Source of the DNA: RPQJ01 sp963754125
GTDB lineage: Bacteria > Pseudomonadota > Gammaproteobacteria > Steroidobacterales > Steroidobacteraceae
Direction: 5' to 3'
Length of the DNA: 64,000 nt
NCBI GenBank assembly: GCA_963754125.1
Contig: CAVWEX010000005.1
Span: forward strand, 1-64,000
The position numbers were made by a program, and so were the translations under genes. Below are positions 8,628-17,318 of the stretch, one piece after another. The notes under the pieces are model-generated. The model was not told the DNA's origin, ran no database searches, and worked only from the letters and a program-made list of their open reading frames with translations. Every line of letters begins with the position of its first letter. Positions within the stretch are counted from its first letter, which is position 1.

Positions 8628-8939
8628 CTATTCCGCCAGCGCGCGAGCGATCTCGCGACGGCTCGCACCAAGCGCAAGCAGCCCACGGATCAACAGGTCG
8701 ATCGAAACGGTGGCATCGGCGCCCTCGAGCTTTGCAACGCGCGACTGGCTCGAACCGAGGCGAGACGCGAGTTCGACCTGCGACAGCCCCAGCTTCAGCC
8801 GGCGCTCGCGCACTGAACGACTCAATGACAGGCGCAGCTCCACAAGGGCCGCTTCCTGGTCCGATAGACCGAGAAACTCCGTCGCGTCGCCGACCTTCCA
8901 GCCGCGGGCCTTCAGCGTTCGGGCAACTTCCGTTCGCAT
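8628..8939 (-). CDS. Xre-family HTH regulator / antitoxin
   Basis: 103 aa from ATG 8939, chosen because GAGGTG lies 6 nt upstream; a longer frame to 9023 would read through the operator-like palindrome. The helix-turn-helix is complete (RERRLKLGLSQVELASRLGS, then SQSRVAKLEG), followed by a short helical end. The size and fold fit the antitoxin half of a HigBA/RelBE-type module, but no toxin gene is present between it and potF-like gene. A perfect inverted repeat at 8991-9008 is probably its own operator. Confidence 0.8.
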   Translation of the reverse strand: MRTEVARTLKARGWKVGDATEFLGLSDQEAALVELRLSLSRSVRERRLKLGLSQVELASRLGSSQSRVAKLEGADATVSIDLLIRGLLALGASRREIARALAE

Positions 8940-8990
8940 GCAGTCACCTCGTTGGCACGAGTGGCCGGTCCGCACGATCGACGGGCGTGG

Positions 8991-9008
8991 TATGTCATCC
9001 ATGACATA
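8991..9008. promoter_or_regulatory. Operator-like inverted repeat upstream of the Xre gene
   Basis: TATGTCATCCATGACATA: two 8-bp arms (TATGTCAT / ATGACATA) with a 2-bp centre, about 52 bp upstream of the Xre start at 8939. Symmetry and position suit autorepression by an Xre dimer. Confidence 0.55.
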
Positions 9009-9081
9009 TCGACAACGCCTCATGACTGCGCCCGATGCCGCTCGATCGGCGACTCCTACCGTGAACCTCCTCCCGGCTCGC

Positions 9082-10191
9082 TCAACGCGCCGCCTTGATC
9101 CTCGTCCAAACGCGATTGACTGCGTGCATCTGCTCGGGCGACCAGGAACGGTCGATCGTCAGCCGCCGGTAGACCTCCTCCGACGGGTAGATGGAGGGAT
9201 TGTTGCGGACGGCCTCGGCGACGTACGGAAGCGAGGCGGTATTGCCGTTCGCCTGCCCCACTGTGTTCGTGATGTCGGCGATGACTTGCGGCTCCATCAG
9301 GTAGTCGAGGAACAGGTAGGCGTTCTCCGGATGCGGCGCGTCGGCCGGTATCGCGACCATGTCGCACCACAGCGGCGCGCCCTCCTTCGGGATCACGTGC
9401 GTCACCTCGACCGGCGCCGCCGCCTGGGCGCCCCGCTGGCGCGCCTGCTCGATGCCACCGCTCCAGCCGACGGAGAGGCAGACTTCGCCGCTCGCGAGAT
9501 CGTTCAGGTATTGCGACGAGTGGAAGTAGCGAACGTACGGCCGCGCGCGCGTGAGCAGCGCCTCCGCGGCCGCAAGGTCTTCCGGCCGGTGGCTGTTGGC
9601 GTCGAGGCCCAGGTAGATGAACGCGAGCTGGAACATGTCGGCCGGTGCGTCCAGCCACGTGATCCCGCATTCGGCGAGCTTCGACGCCATGGCCGGATCG
9701 AAGATGACGGCCAGGCTGTCGATCGTGCGGGTGCCGAGCACTTTCTCGACCATCTCCGAGTTGTAGCCGATGCTCGCGGTCCCCCGGAGGTACGGCACGC
9801 CGTGCTCGTTGCCCGGGTCGTTGGCCGACACGAGCTGCATGATCTGCGGATCGAGGTTGCCGAGGTTGCCGAGCTTCGACTTGTCGAGCTTGCGGAGCGC
9901 GCCGGCCTGGATCAGCCGGTACGTCAGGGCGCCGGAGGGCACGACGACGTCGTAGCCCGAGGAGCCGGTCAGCAGCTTGGTCTCGAGCACCTCGCTCGCG
10001 TCGTAGACGTCGTAGACGACCTTGATGCCCGTCCGCGCCTCGAAGTCCTGGATCGTCGACTCGGCGATGTAGTCGGCCCAGTTGTAGACGTGGAGGACCT
10101 TCTCGGGCTCTGCAGTGGCGGCGGTGTCGTCGCCCGTGCCGCAGGCTGCGAGGAGTGATGCGAGGAGGATCGGCAGGAGGGGCTTCAGCAT
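9082..10191 (-). CDS. Polyamine ABC transporter substrate-binding lipoprotein (PotF/SpuD-like)
   Basis: 369 aa. A lipoprotein signal ends in LLAAC (Cys17), followed by the PotF/PotD fold: VLHVYNWADYI at the start of the mature protein, GYDVVVPSGA, GVPYLRGTASIGYN and LFLDYLMEP. Residues of the YNWADYI block help bind the diamine in the characterised proteins. It would capture putrescine or spermidine in the periplasm. Unusually, no permease or ATPase genes (potGHI) lie beside it, so it must work with a transporter encoded elsewhere or serve as a sensor. Confidence 0.9.
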   Translation of the reverse strand: MLKPLLPILLASLLAACGTGDDTAATAEPEKVLHVYNWADYIAESTIQDFEARTGIKVVYDVYDASEVLETKLLTGSSGYDVVVPSGALTYRLIQAGALRKLDKSKLGNLGNLDPQIMQLVSANDPGNEHGVPYLRGTASIGYNSEMVEKVLGTRTIDSLAVIFDPAMASKLAECGITWLDAPADMFQLAFIYLGLDANSHRPEDLAAAEALLTRARPYVRYFHSSQYLNDLASGEVCLSVGWSGGIEQARQRGAQAAAPVEVTHVIPKEGAPLWCDMVAIPADAPHPENAYLFLDYLMEPQVIADITNTVGQANGNTASLPYVAEAVRNNPSIYPSEEVYRRLTIDRSWSPEQMHAVNRVWTRIKAAR

Positions 10192-10208
10192 CCGTGGCGC
10201 CGCTCGCG

Positions 10209-10403
10209 TCAGCAGCGCGGCTTGCGCTTTCGGCCGCGCTCGCCGGGTGTCAACTCGGGCGCTGGCTTAAAAACCACCGCATGCGTGCGCAGCGTGCGCT
10301 TGCCGCCTCGCGAATCTTCCAGGGCCCCCATGCCTTCGATGAGTTCACCGAAGAGGTCGCGACGCGCCGTTGACTTGTCGCTTGCCACCGATCGTTTAGC
10401 CAT
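10209..10403 (-). pseudogene. Truncated NadS/HigA-like antitoxin (HTH missing)
   Basis: From ATG 10403 the first ~55 residues (MAKRSVASDKSTARRDLFGE, LIEGMGAL, then KRTLRTHAVVFKPAPELTPGE) match the N-terminal arm of NadS-type Xre antitoxins, which precedes the DNA-binding domain. Right after PELTPGE the sequence turns into a short basic tail and stops, so the helix-turn-helix is gone. A 31-codon frame (10396-10491) ends across its start and may be what is left of the toxin gene. Confidence 0.5.
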
Positions 10404-10517
10404 CCAGCCTCCGCGCAATCAGCTCCGCCTCGATCAACGCCAGCGGCAAAGCCGACTTCTCGTTGCCGCTGCGCACCGGTGTTCCGTTCATACGTCTAAG
10501 ACCGTACCATTGCCAGC

Positions 10518-10715
10518 ATGACGCTCAAGCAGTCCAACCCCCATTTAAAGTCCGCCGCGGCGCGCAAGGCGGCTCTGCGGGTATCCGCCCAGACCTCCAG
10601 CGCGGTCGAAGGCATCAGAGCGCCGTTCAGCAAGGAACGGCAGACCGCGGAACCGACGAGCACCCAGGCCTTCATCGCGCACTGGAAGCGGCGCGGCGCC
10701 GCGACCGTTCGATAA
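10518..10715 (+). CDS. Small conserved protein, convergent with the Fic gene
   Basis: 65 aa: MTLKQSNPHLKSAAARKAAL, then SSAVEGIRAPF and an AFIAHWKRRG end. I recall similar short proteins in TA-like settings but cannot name a domain. Its last 44 bp overlap the 3' end of the Fic gene on the other strand. It could be an accessory protein or antitoxin; nothing in the sequence proves this. Confidence 0.5.
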   Translation: MTLKQSNPHLKSAAARKAALRVSAQTSSAVEGIRAPFSKERQTAEPTSTQAFIAHWKRRGAATVR

Positions 10716-11328
10716 CGCGCCCGAACATGGTCGCCAGCGGCAAGTAGTTGCCGCCAACCGCCGTATGGATGCCCCCGATGTAGGCCCGGCGTCCGCGCCC
10801 TGCCAGCGGGCCGAAATCCAGCGGCGGCAACCCCATCTGCAACAGCAGCAGCAGCGCAAGCAGGCGCGCAAGGCGCCCGTTACCGTCGCGAAACGGGTGT
10901 ATCAGGACCAACTCGGCGTGGACCTCGGCCAGCGCCATAGCGATGGCTTCGTCATCGCCGGAGCGGCAGGGATTGTGACGGGCTAATGCCCCCCGCTCCA
11001 ATTCACGCATCAAGCGCGGGATCAGCGGCGCATGCGCGAACTGGAAGCCGCCCTTGCCGATGTTTACCGTGCGGTACCGACCTGCCTACTCATAGATCGG
11101 TCCCAGCCAAAGGCGGTGTAGATCACACACGTCAACGGCTGTGAAGCGGTGACTCGGGCCGAAGCGATCGAGCGCCTCCTCCTGCGCCAGCAGCAAGGCC
11201 TGCGATTCGGCTTCGTTCATGTCTCGAACGCGCGTGATACCAAGTTTGTTGCGCAACACTCGGCCGCGCGAGCCGGGCTCGAATTCGGCTTCCGTACCGT
11301 TTGCCCGGTACTTTCGATCCTGGCTCAT
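10672..11328 (-). pseudogene. Fic-family adenylyltransferase interrupted by one amber codon
   Basis: A 219-codon Fic gene. The N-terminal part (GSRGRVLRNKLGITRVRDMN ... LWLGPIYE) and the C-terminal part with the complete active-site motif HPFRDGNGRLAR are in the same frame, separated only by TAG at 11086-11088. The next residues (AGRYRTVNI) show that this codon is normally Trp (IYEWAGRYR), so TGG has become TAG. Fic proteins of this class transfer AMP to target proteins and occur as toxins. No inhibitory (S/T)xxxE(G/N) helix is obvious in the N-terminal 60 residues. Confidence 0.75.
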
Positions 11329-11498
11329 CGCACCCTCGCGATCCAACCCAATTGTCGCGCCACGGAAACTACACTCTGCGCGCCATGGGCGGCGCGGTCT
11401 CCGGCCAGCACATCGGCGTGGATGCGGCGGCCGACGCGCCAGTAGAGCAGCGCCAGCGTCGCATCGGCCGTCGAGGCCACGAGCGTACTCGCCTCAGC
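11325..11498 (-). pseudogene. Remnant of a DUF1016 (YhcG) nuclease N-terminal domain
   Basis: About 57 residues match the DUF1016 N-terminal pattern: TADATLALLYWRVGRRIHAD, then AHGAQSVVSVARQL. In intact genes this is followed by EYGRGF and a PDDEXK nuclease domain; here it stops just before the Fic start. The 5' end runs into the 3' end of the next gene, so both ends are lost. Confidence 0.5.
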
Positions 11499-12228
11499 AC
11501 CGCGGCGGCGCACGACGGGCCGATGAGTAGACCGCCGTTCCATCCGGCTCGATGCGCCCTTGCAGCAGGCCACCCTGCACGAGCCCGGTCAGTGCCTGCT
11601 CGACGGCGGGACGTGCGTAGTCGCCAGCCAGCCACCGATTGGCGATGCCCTCCACCGTGTCCGCGGCGTCGGGGTGGTGCTGCAGATAGTCCTCGATCAT
11701 CGCCGTGACGAGAATCACATCAACAAAGGAGACCCCATCACCGGCCGCGGCGGGCCATGGGTCCGCGAGCAGCGGCGGCAGTACGCCCGCATTCGCCTCG
11801 GTCAGTGCGACTTCGAAGGCCGGTGACCCGTACTCCGGGCAGCGCATCACCGCCTCGATGAACTCCAACGGCGGACGGTACGCGTGCACCGCAACGTAGT
11901 GCGTGACCCCGACGGGCGCGACATAGACCACGCCGTTCCCAGGGACCCAGAGACAGGACTGGGACCATGGCTGGGCCGGCGGCTCCCGCAAGGTGGCGAC
12001 ACACAGGCTGCACGTGTAGTACCCCAAGAAGTGATATCCGCAGCGGTGCCGCTGCGCCCCGTGGGCGAGCGCCTCGAGCCTGGGCAGGAAGTCAGGCGGC
12101 GTCCGGCCACGATCGTACGGAAACGGGGATTCCAGCCAGCCGATCGTGAGGAGCGGCACCTGCCACGCATCCGCGTCGAGTGCGTCGTGGCTGTAGCGAC
12201 AAGGCGAAAGATCCTGGTATTGCGTCAT
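11494..12228 (-). CDS. Conserved hypothetical protein with C-terminal winged-helix-like region
   Basis: 244 aa. The first part begins MTQYQDLSPCRYSHDAL and contains LLTIGWLESPFPYDRG and a cluster of His/Cys (GYHFLGYYTCSLC). The middle contains VVYVAPVGVTHYVAVH, and the last 75 residues (about 165-240) look like a small helical or winged-helix unit. I do not recognise a named family with confidence. Its 3' end overlaps the DUF1016 remnant, so the last residues may not be original. Confidence 0.65.
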   Translation of the reverse strand: MTQYQDLSPCRYSHDALDADAWQVPLLTIGWLESPFPYDRGRTPPDFLPRLEALAHGAQRHRCGYHFLGYYTCSLCVATLREPPAQPWSQSCLWVPGNGVVYVAPVGVTHYVAVHAYRPPLEFIEAVMRCPEYGSPAFEVALTEANAGVLPPLLADPWPAAAGDGVSFVDVILVTAMIEDYLQHHPDAADTVEGIANRWLAGDYARPAVEQALTGLVQGGLLQGRIEPDGTAVYSSARRAPPRC

Positions 12229-12310
12229 CGGTTACCTGCTGGTCGGCGCCCCACGCTCGCCAGGCAGTCGTCCGCCGGCCGCGAGACACGGATGCAGCGA
12301 ACTGTCGTGC

Positions 12311-12703
12311 TCACCGCTTCTCCGTGTCGCCTTCAATCTTCAGGAACGGCCGCAGGTCCTCGACCTGCCGCGGACCTACACCGTTCAGCTTTTCCAGTTC
12401 GTCGACACTGCCCCACGGACGACCGGCAATGATCTGTGCCGCGCGAGTCGGCCCAATGCCTGGAACGGATTCGAGTTCGTCCTGCGTAGCACTGTTGATG
12501 TTGACTCGCAGCGAGCCCTCCGCAGGACCAAAGTCCTGGACGAGGGTTCTCGCGTCGCGGAACAGCCAGAGGCCGGCGCTTGCCACGGCAATCGCTGTCG
12601 CCGCGATCGCAAGGATGCGGGGCAGATTCGGCCGGTAGCCCCCGCCCCCACCCCCGCCCGAGGATTCGCCACGCCGCATGTAGTCCCGGTCCATCAAGCC
12701 CAT
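12311..12703 (-). CDS. Membrane-anchored helix-hairpin-helix protein (ComEA-like)
   Basis: 130 aa: a Gly-rich cytoplasmic start, one transmembrane helix (about 28-48, RILAIAATAIAVASAGLWLF), then a ComEA-type double HhH (INSATQDELESVPGIGPTRA and LEKLNGVGPRQVEDL). ComEA proteins bind DNA at the outer face of the membrane during uptake. This one lacks the usual signal peptide and could equally be a periplasmic DNA-binding protein of other function. It starts 30 bp after the PIN/NYN gene and may belong to the same transcript. Confidence 0.8.
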   Translation of the reverse strand: MGLMDRDYMRRGESSGGGGGGGYRPNLPRILAIAATAIAVASAGLWLFRDARTLVQDFGPAEGSLRVNINSATQDELESVPGIGPTRAAQIIAGRPWGSVDELEKLNGVGPRQVEDLRPFLKIEGDTEKR

Positions 12704-12733
12704 GATCCGCCCTCCGTAATCTGCGACCTCGCC

Positions 12734-13534
12734 CTACTTCTTCGCCTTCGGGATCTTGTAGGCGGCCTTCGTGCCGTTGAAGCTGACGACCGTCTGCTTC
12801 CCCAGCGCCACAACCACGGCCTTTGCAGCGTCCGACGTGATCTTGTTTCCCAGCCGAGCCACGATGTAGCGCTCAAGCGCTGCTCGGTCGCCCGGGCGAT
12901 TCTGCGGGTGTGCCCGCAACTCCGCGACTATGGTCTGCACGTCGCACTCGACAACCGAATTGCGGGCGGATGGGGCCGCCGTGGCGGCGGCTTTCTTCTT
13001 TGGCGCCGAAGCGTGCGCCGGCTGCGACACCGCGGGGATGATCCCCCGTGAAGGCCGCGGCAAGCCTTGGGAGATCGGTGGCGCGGCGATCACCGGCGCG
13101 ACCCGTGTTTCCTCCAGAGCCGGAACAGCCAGCGCGTCGGGAATGGAGGCTGCCAGGGTGACAACGCATCCCAGCGTCCGCATGTGGTCAAACAATGGCT
13201 CGAAACCGCCGTCACCGCTCACGACGACGTAGGATGCGCGCCGTCCGGTCTTCCTTTCGTCCGTAAAGAGCTCGCCGAGCTTGAAGGCGATGTGGAAATC
13301 CAGGGCATTCTTGCCCTGTTTCGAGCTTTGCACGAAATCCACCCGCCCGCCCAGGGGCTGCCAAGCCTTGACGAGCGTAGCGTCGAACTTGTTCTGATGC
13401 GGCCCATGGAACACCCAGAGTCGGTACTCCTCGGAGCGGATCAGAGCCACGTCGGCCGCCGAAGGCTTCAGATTCTCGAAATCGACCAGCAGATGAACGT
13501 CCGCCTTGCCGCCGCCGTCAGTCAATGAGCCCAT
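12734..13534 (-). CDS. PIN/NYN-like nuclease domain protein
   Basis: 266 aa. The N-terminal 150 residues have the acidic positions of the NYN/PIN fold: LLVDFENLKP near residue 20, ALDFHIAFKLGELF near 80, and YVVVSGDGGFEPLF near 105. A Pro/Ala-rich linker (about 160-190) leads to a C-terminal helical or winged domain (about 195-262). Such proteins are metal-dependent RNases in many cases. Its ATG directly abuts the stop of the upstream 67-aa gene, so it is the last member of the helicase operon. Confidence 0.8.
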   Translation of the reverse strand: MGSLTDGGGKADVHLLVDFENLKPSAADVALIRSEEYRLWVFHGPHQNKFDATLVKAWQPLGGRVDFVQSSKQGKNALDFHIAFKLGELFTDERKTGRRASYVVVSGDGGFEPLFDHMRTLGCVVTLAASIPDALAVPALEETRVAPVIAAPPISQGLPRPSRGIIPAVSQPAHASAPKKKAAATAAPSARNSVVECDVQTIVAELRAHPQNRPGDRAALERYIVARLGNKITSDAAKAVVVALGKQTVVSFNGTKAAYKIPKAKK

Positions 13535-13738
13535 TCAGTCCTCGCGATCCGTTCCTGGATTCAGATCCGCCTCTATCAGCCGGAACTGTTCCAGAGCCGC
13601 CTCGAGGTCTTCGATGATCTCTCTCGCAATTTCGGCCGGCGCAGGCAGAACTGGACCCACCGGCACGAAGTGGCCGGCGGCTACCTGCGGTCGCCGAAGC
13701 GCAAGACCACCGGCCACCTCAACCCGTCTACGAAGCAT
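13535..13738 (-). CDS. Short protein resembling the C-terminus of a type I methylase subunit
   Basis: 67 aa, start ATG 13738 overlapping the end of the helicase gene. The second half (EIAREIIEDLEAALEQFRLI) resembles the final helix of HsdM-type N6-adenine methylases. Catalytic motifs (NPPF) are absent, so it is either a relic of a methylase gene that once stood here or an unrelated small coiled-coil protein. Its frame is exactly fitted between its neighbours. Confidence 0.4.
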   Translation of the reverse strand: MLRRRVEVAGGLALRRPQVAAGHFVPVGPVLPAPAEIAREIIEDLEAALEQFRLIEADLNPGTDRED

Positions 13739-16700
13739 CCAGTTCGGATCGAAGCCGCTCCGGCACCTCGCGACTCAACCTCCAAGTCACCGTTATAGGG
13801 CGATCTCCTTCCCAGCGAACGAAGTCCACCGCTCCGCAGTAGATGAACGGTGCCGCCTTCCCGGCCCTAGTCTTGGAACTCCTCCGGACAAACAGATGGA
13901 CCTCGATGCCGCGCTCGCGGTGGTCCCGAATGGCATGGCCCGCGCCGCTCCCCTGGGCCGTCCGGTTCTGGCTTTGCCATCGGAACTCATTCGGAGACAC
14001 AAACTTGTCGTCGTACTTGTGCTCGTCGGCAGCTGTGCTCTTGTCCAGAGTGACCAGCAGAAAAAGTCTGCGATCTCGTTGAACAAAACCCTGTTGCCAC
14101 ACGGCCGACACGAATGGTAGACCAAACAACCCGGGAATCTGCTCTCGTGCGTAGGCTTTCCAGAGCACGGGGACATTGGCACCAACACCGATCGGTTCCA
14201 GCCGCCACGCGGCCCCGTCGTGGATCAGTCGAACCTGGTGTCGCGTTCCCGGCGCCCCAGCATCCGGACCAAACCACTTGCGCAGAATGGAAGGCAGTTC
14301 GTTACGGTCCGATCCCTCCTTTCGAGCGACATTCAGAGCGATCTTCACGAAGTTCCCGATATACCGAGATCCATCGGCCTCGAACGGTGTCAAACCTTCC
14401 GGGAGCCCGGGCTGTTGGTCCCGATCCAGAGGCATTAGGATCGGATTGCCGTTGGACTGATTGACCTTGACCACATACCCGTCGGTTGGCTGTTCAACGG
14501 ACCTGTCGAGATACTCCGCCAATCGCCACTCGGTCAGTTCGCGGGTCAACTCCTGCAATACAGCCCGGTCCTCATCCCGAGGACGGATGAGTGACCCGAA
14601 CGTCTTGTCAGCGTAATCGAAGTACCGCTGCGCTCGGGTGCCTGCCCCGCCGACCCAAGCGTCGATCGGATTGTCCTCGAGCGCCTTAGTGAGATGGCTA
14701 TCGGTCTCGAAGTGCTCTCCAAAGTCCGCCGCGATCTCCGGTCGATGCACCCCAAGTTGGCGAATGCCAGCTGTCAGTTCGTCCAGGCTAATCTCTCCCG
14801 GAAAGCGATCAGCGTTGAGCATTGCAAGCAACGTGACCATCTTGTAGCTCTTGGTCATCTGCGTGTCCTGCAGCGCGTCCAGGAACGCCCGATTCTCGGT
14901 CGACACTCGCCCCTCTTGTTGATCGAGGGCGCCGAGTGACTCCAGGAATGCCAACCAGGAGCGATGCTGTCTGCGGACCGAGCGAGGCGCGTAGCCGTCG
15001 CGGTAGGCCTCGAGTGCTGTTGGTCGTACCCCGTGCTGCGCGATGAAATCCTGAACATACGTCCGCAAGGCGTCGACGGGCTGAGCGCCGACCCGCAGCA
15101 GTCCCCGCAGGATGTCGATAGTCTCGAGGTCGTACGTCACCGAGCAGCCGGGCGGCAACTCAGCTGTTCCTGCCCGGCACTGCTCAAGCAACGCCAGTAC
15201 GTGCTGGTCACCGGCCGGCAGGTTGAACAGGGTCTGCGGCTTTAGCAGGAACGAACGGTGGTTGCCAATGTAGTCGACAACCGAGAGCTTCTTTGGCTTG
15301 TCCGTCTTGCGCAGGCCCCGGCCGAACTGCTGCAGCCACAGGACCTTGGACTCGGTCGGCCGCAGCATCAATACTGTGTCAAGGTCAGGCAGATCAACAC
15401 CCTCGTTGAACATGTCCACCGCGCAGACCGCATCCAGGTCTCCGGCTTGCAATTGCTCTAGCGAGGGAACGCGGGGAGCGCTTGAAGGGCCAGAGTGCAC
15501 CGCAACCGCGCGCTTGCCCTTGGACCGCAAGAACTCGGCCATGAAGTCGGCATGTCGCTGGGACACGCAGAACGCCAGAACCCTGCGACCACCGCGCCTT
15601 TCGAGCTGTGCAAGCGCATTCTCCGCACGCGCCAGGGTCGAGACAGCAGTCGTCAGCTCCTCCTCGGAAAAGCGATTGCTACGCCAGGGTATGTTCGTGT
15701 AATCGACCTCGTCTGGAACACCGTAGTAGTCGAAAGGTGCCAACAGGCCCTGACGGATGCCTTCGCCCAAGTCGCACCGGAATACCAAGTTGCCGCCACA
15801 GAGATCGAGCAGGTCGGCTCCGTCGCTGCGCTCTGGGGTGGCTGTCAGGCCAAGCAGGTACTTTGGTCGAAAGTGCCGCAGCAGGCGCCGATACGTTGCT
15901 GCCGATGCGTGGTGAAACTCGTCAACGACAATGTAATCGAAGTGATCGGCCGGGAACCGGTTCAGATGCGGCTGCCGCCCTAGGGTCTGGATCGACGCAA
16001 ACAGCACGGCTGCGCTCTCGTGCTTCTCGGTGCCGGTGTAGAAGCCTAGGTGATCCTGCAGCCGAATCCTCTGGAAGGTGTGCATCGCCTGGCTAAGGAT
16101 CTCGTCGCGATGTGCGACGAACAGCACTCGCTTGAACTCCCGCGAATCGAATGCACTGAGCCAGGTCTTGCCGAGCCCCGTTGCGAGCACGACCAGCCCC
16201 GCGACCTTCCCAGACTCGCGCGACACGTTCAGCGCCTCGAGCGCGCTCTTCTGAATCGGATGTGGCTCCGGAATCGAGAGGGTCTCGTCCGGCGGTGCGG
16301 TGAGGGATTCCCGACCAGGCATGCGGACTGACGGTCGGCGGCGGGCCCGATAGGACTCGACCCACTCGTGAGTCAGTTCGGTGGTGGCTGGATGTTGAAA
16401 CAGTTCTTCGAAAGAGGCACAGATCTCGGCGAAGCCTGAGCGGTCCCGGCTCGAGACGACGCGGTAGTTCCACTCAATGCCGTCGACGAGCGCGGCGCGA
16501 CTAAGATTCGAGCTGCCGACGAAAGCGTGGCCGTCGCCATCCCGGTCATGGACGATGTACACCTTCGGGTGGAAAGACGCTGGCCACGACCTTTCCTTGG
16601 CCGACTGGGTGCGATAGACACGGCGTTCCACTGCGCCGCGGTCCGACCGGAGGTCCAGCAAAAGCAGCAGAGCGGCCGGATCGGTCGCGTCGAGATAGTC

Positions 16701-17318
16701 CCCGGTCAGAATGCGAATCCGGGCGCCGCGGGAAAGGACCTCGTCCAAAGAGGAGTAAAGCAACTCGAGGCCACTCGGCATCACGAACGCTACCGCCATG
16801 TCGACGCTCTTGGCGGTCGCCAGTCGCAGCGTCAGTTGCTTGAGTAGGGAGGAGTCGGCGCCGCCGGTCGTCAGAAACGGGGCCACCAAACGCTCATAGC
16901 CGGAAGACGCGTCTCGCACGGCATCCCAGTACCGCGCCTTGCCCGGAATCACGTGCCGCACGCCTCCGCGCGGATCGGCGACATCGCCGCGGTAACGTGG
17001 GATGACGTGTACGTGAAGATGGAAGACGGTCTGCCCAGCTGTTGCACCTACGTTCACGCCGATGTTGTAACCGTCCGGCACACGCTCTCGCTCGATCGCG
17101 GCCTTTGCCCTATCGATCGCTTCGACGAGCGCCAGACGCTCAAGTGGCGTCGTATCGAACCAGGACGCGACGTGGCGCCGAGGCACGAGCAATGCATGCC
17201 CCGCGGACACCGGAAAGCCGTCCCAGATACCGCGAACGAGCGCATCTTCGTAGAAGAGCTTGGCCAGGTCGGGCTCACAGAATGGGCACCCACCCGTCGC
17301 GAGCGTCGCCTCGGTCAT
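13728..17318 (-). CDS. HIT - PLD nuclease - SF2 helicase - DUF3427 fusion protein
   Basis: 1196 aa, intact. Domains in order: HIT (1-125, with H-x-H-x-H at 100-104 and CPFC near the start), a phospholipase-D-type nuclease region (about 150-330, with SFHPKVYIVHD and a GSSNLS block), a superfamily-II helicase (about 355-700, with ATGLGKTWLSAF, VVDEFHHA and QQFGRGLRKTD), and a C-terminal DUF3427-type region (about 950-1190). The PLD and helicase halves resemble restriction-type DNA translocase-nucleases; the HIT domain could hydrolyse a nucleotide signal or polyphosphate adduct. It overlaps the SprT-like gene by 4 bp (ATGA) and follows the RecQ-UvrD gene. Function is inferred to be antiviral or repair-linked. 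Confidence 0.9.
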   Translation of the reverse strand: MTEATLATGGCPFCEPDLAKLFYEDALVRGIWDGFPVSAGHALLVPRRHVASWFDTTPLERLALVEAIDRAKAAIERERVPDGYNIGVNVGATAGQTVFHLHVHVIPRYRGDVADPRGGVRHVIPGKARYWDAVRDASSGYERLVAPFLTTGGADSSLLKQLTLRLATAKSVDMAVAFVMPSGLELLYSSLDEVLSRGARIRILTGDYLDATDPAALLLLLDLRSDRGAVERRVYRTQSAKERSWPASFHPKVYIVHDRDGDGHAFVGSSNLSRAALVDGIEWNYRVVSSRDRSGFAEICASFEELFQHPATTELTHEWVESYRARRRPSVRMPGRESLTAPPDETLSIPEPHPIQKSALEALNVSRESGKVAGLVVLATGLGKTWLSAFDSREFKRVLFVAHRDEILSQAMHTFQRIRLQDHLGFYTGTEKHESAAVLFASIQTLGRQPHLNRFPADHFDYIVVDEFHHASAATYRRLLRHFRPKYLLGLTATPERSDGADLLDLCGGNLVFRCDLGEGIRQGLLAPFDYYGVPDEVDYTNIPWRSNRFSEEELTTAVSTLARAENALAQLERRGGRRVLAFCVSQRHADFMAEFLRSKGKRAVAVHSGPSSAPRVPSLEQLQAGDLDAVCAVDMFNEGVDLPDLDTVLMLRPTESKVLWLQQFGRGLRKTDKPKKLSVVDYIGNHRSFLLKPQTLFNLPAGDQHVLALLEQCRAGTAELPPGCSVTYDLETIDILRGLLRVGAQPVDALRTYVQDFIAQHGVRPTALEAYRDGYAPRSVRRQHRSWLAFLESLGALDQQEGRVSTENRAFLDALQDTQMTKSYKMVTLLAMLNADRFPGEISLDELTAGIRQLGVHRPEIAADFGEHFETDSHLTKALEDNPIDAWVGGAGTRAQRYFDYADKTFGSLIRPRDEDRAVLQELTRELTEWRLAEYLDRSVEQPTDGYVVKVNQSNGNPILMPLDRDQQPGLPEGLTPFEADGSRYIGNFVKIALNVARKEGSDRNELPSILRKWFGPDAGAPGTRHQVRLIHDGAAWRLEPIGVGANVPVLWKAYAREQIPGLFGLPFVSAVWQQGFVQRDRRLFLLVTLDKSTAADEHKYDDKFVSPNEFRWQSQNRTAQGSGAGHAIRDHRERGIEVHLFVRRSSKTRAGKAAPFIYCGAVDFVRWEGDRPITVTWRLSREVPERLRSELDAS

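Noticed and set aside
10396..10491. Separate 31-codon gene before the truncated NadS-like antitoxin
   Set aside because: Too short to support; it may be the last part of a lost toxin. Mentioned only in the antitoxin entry.
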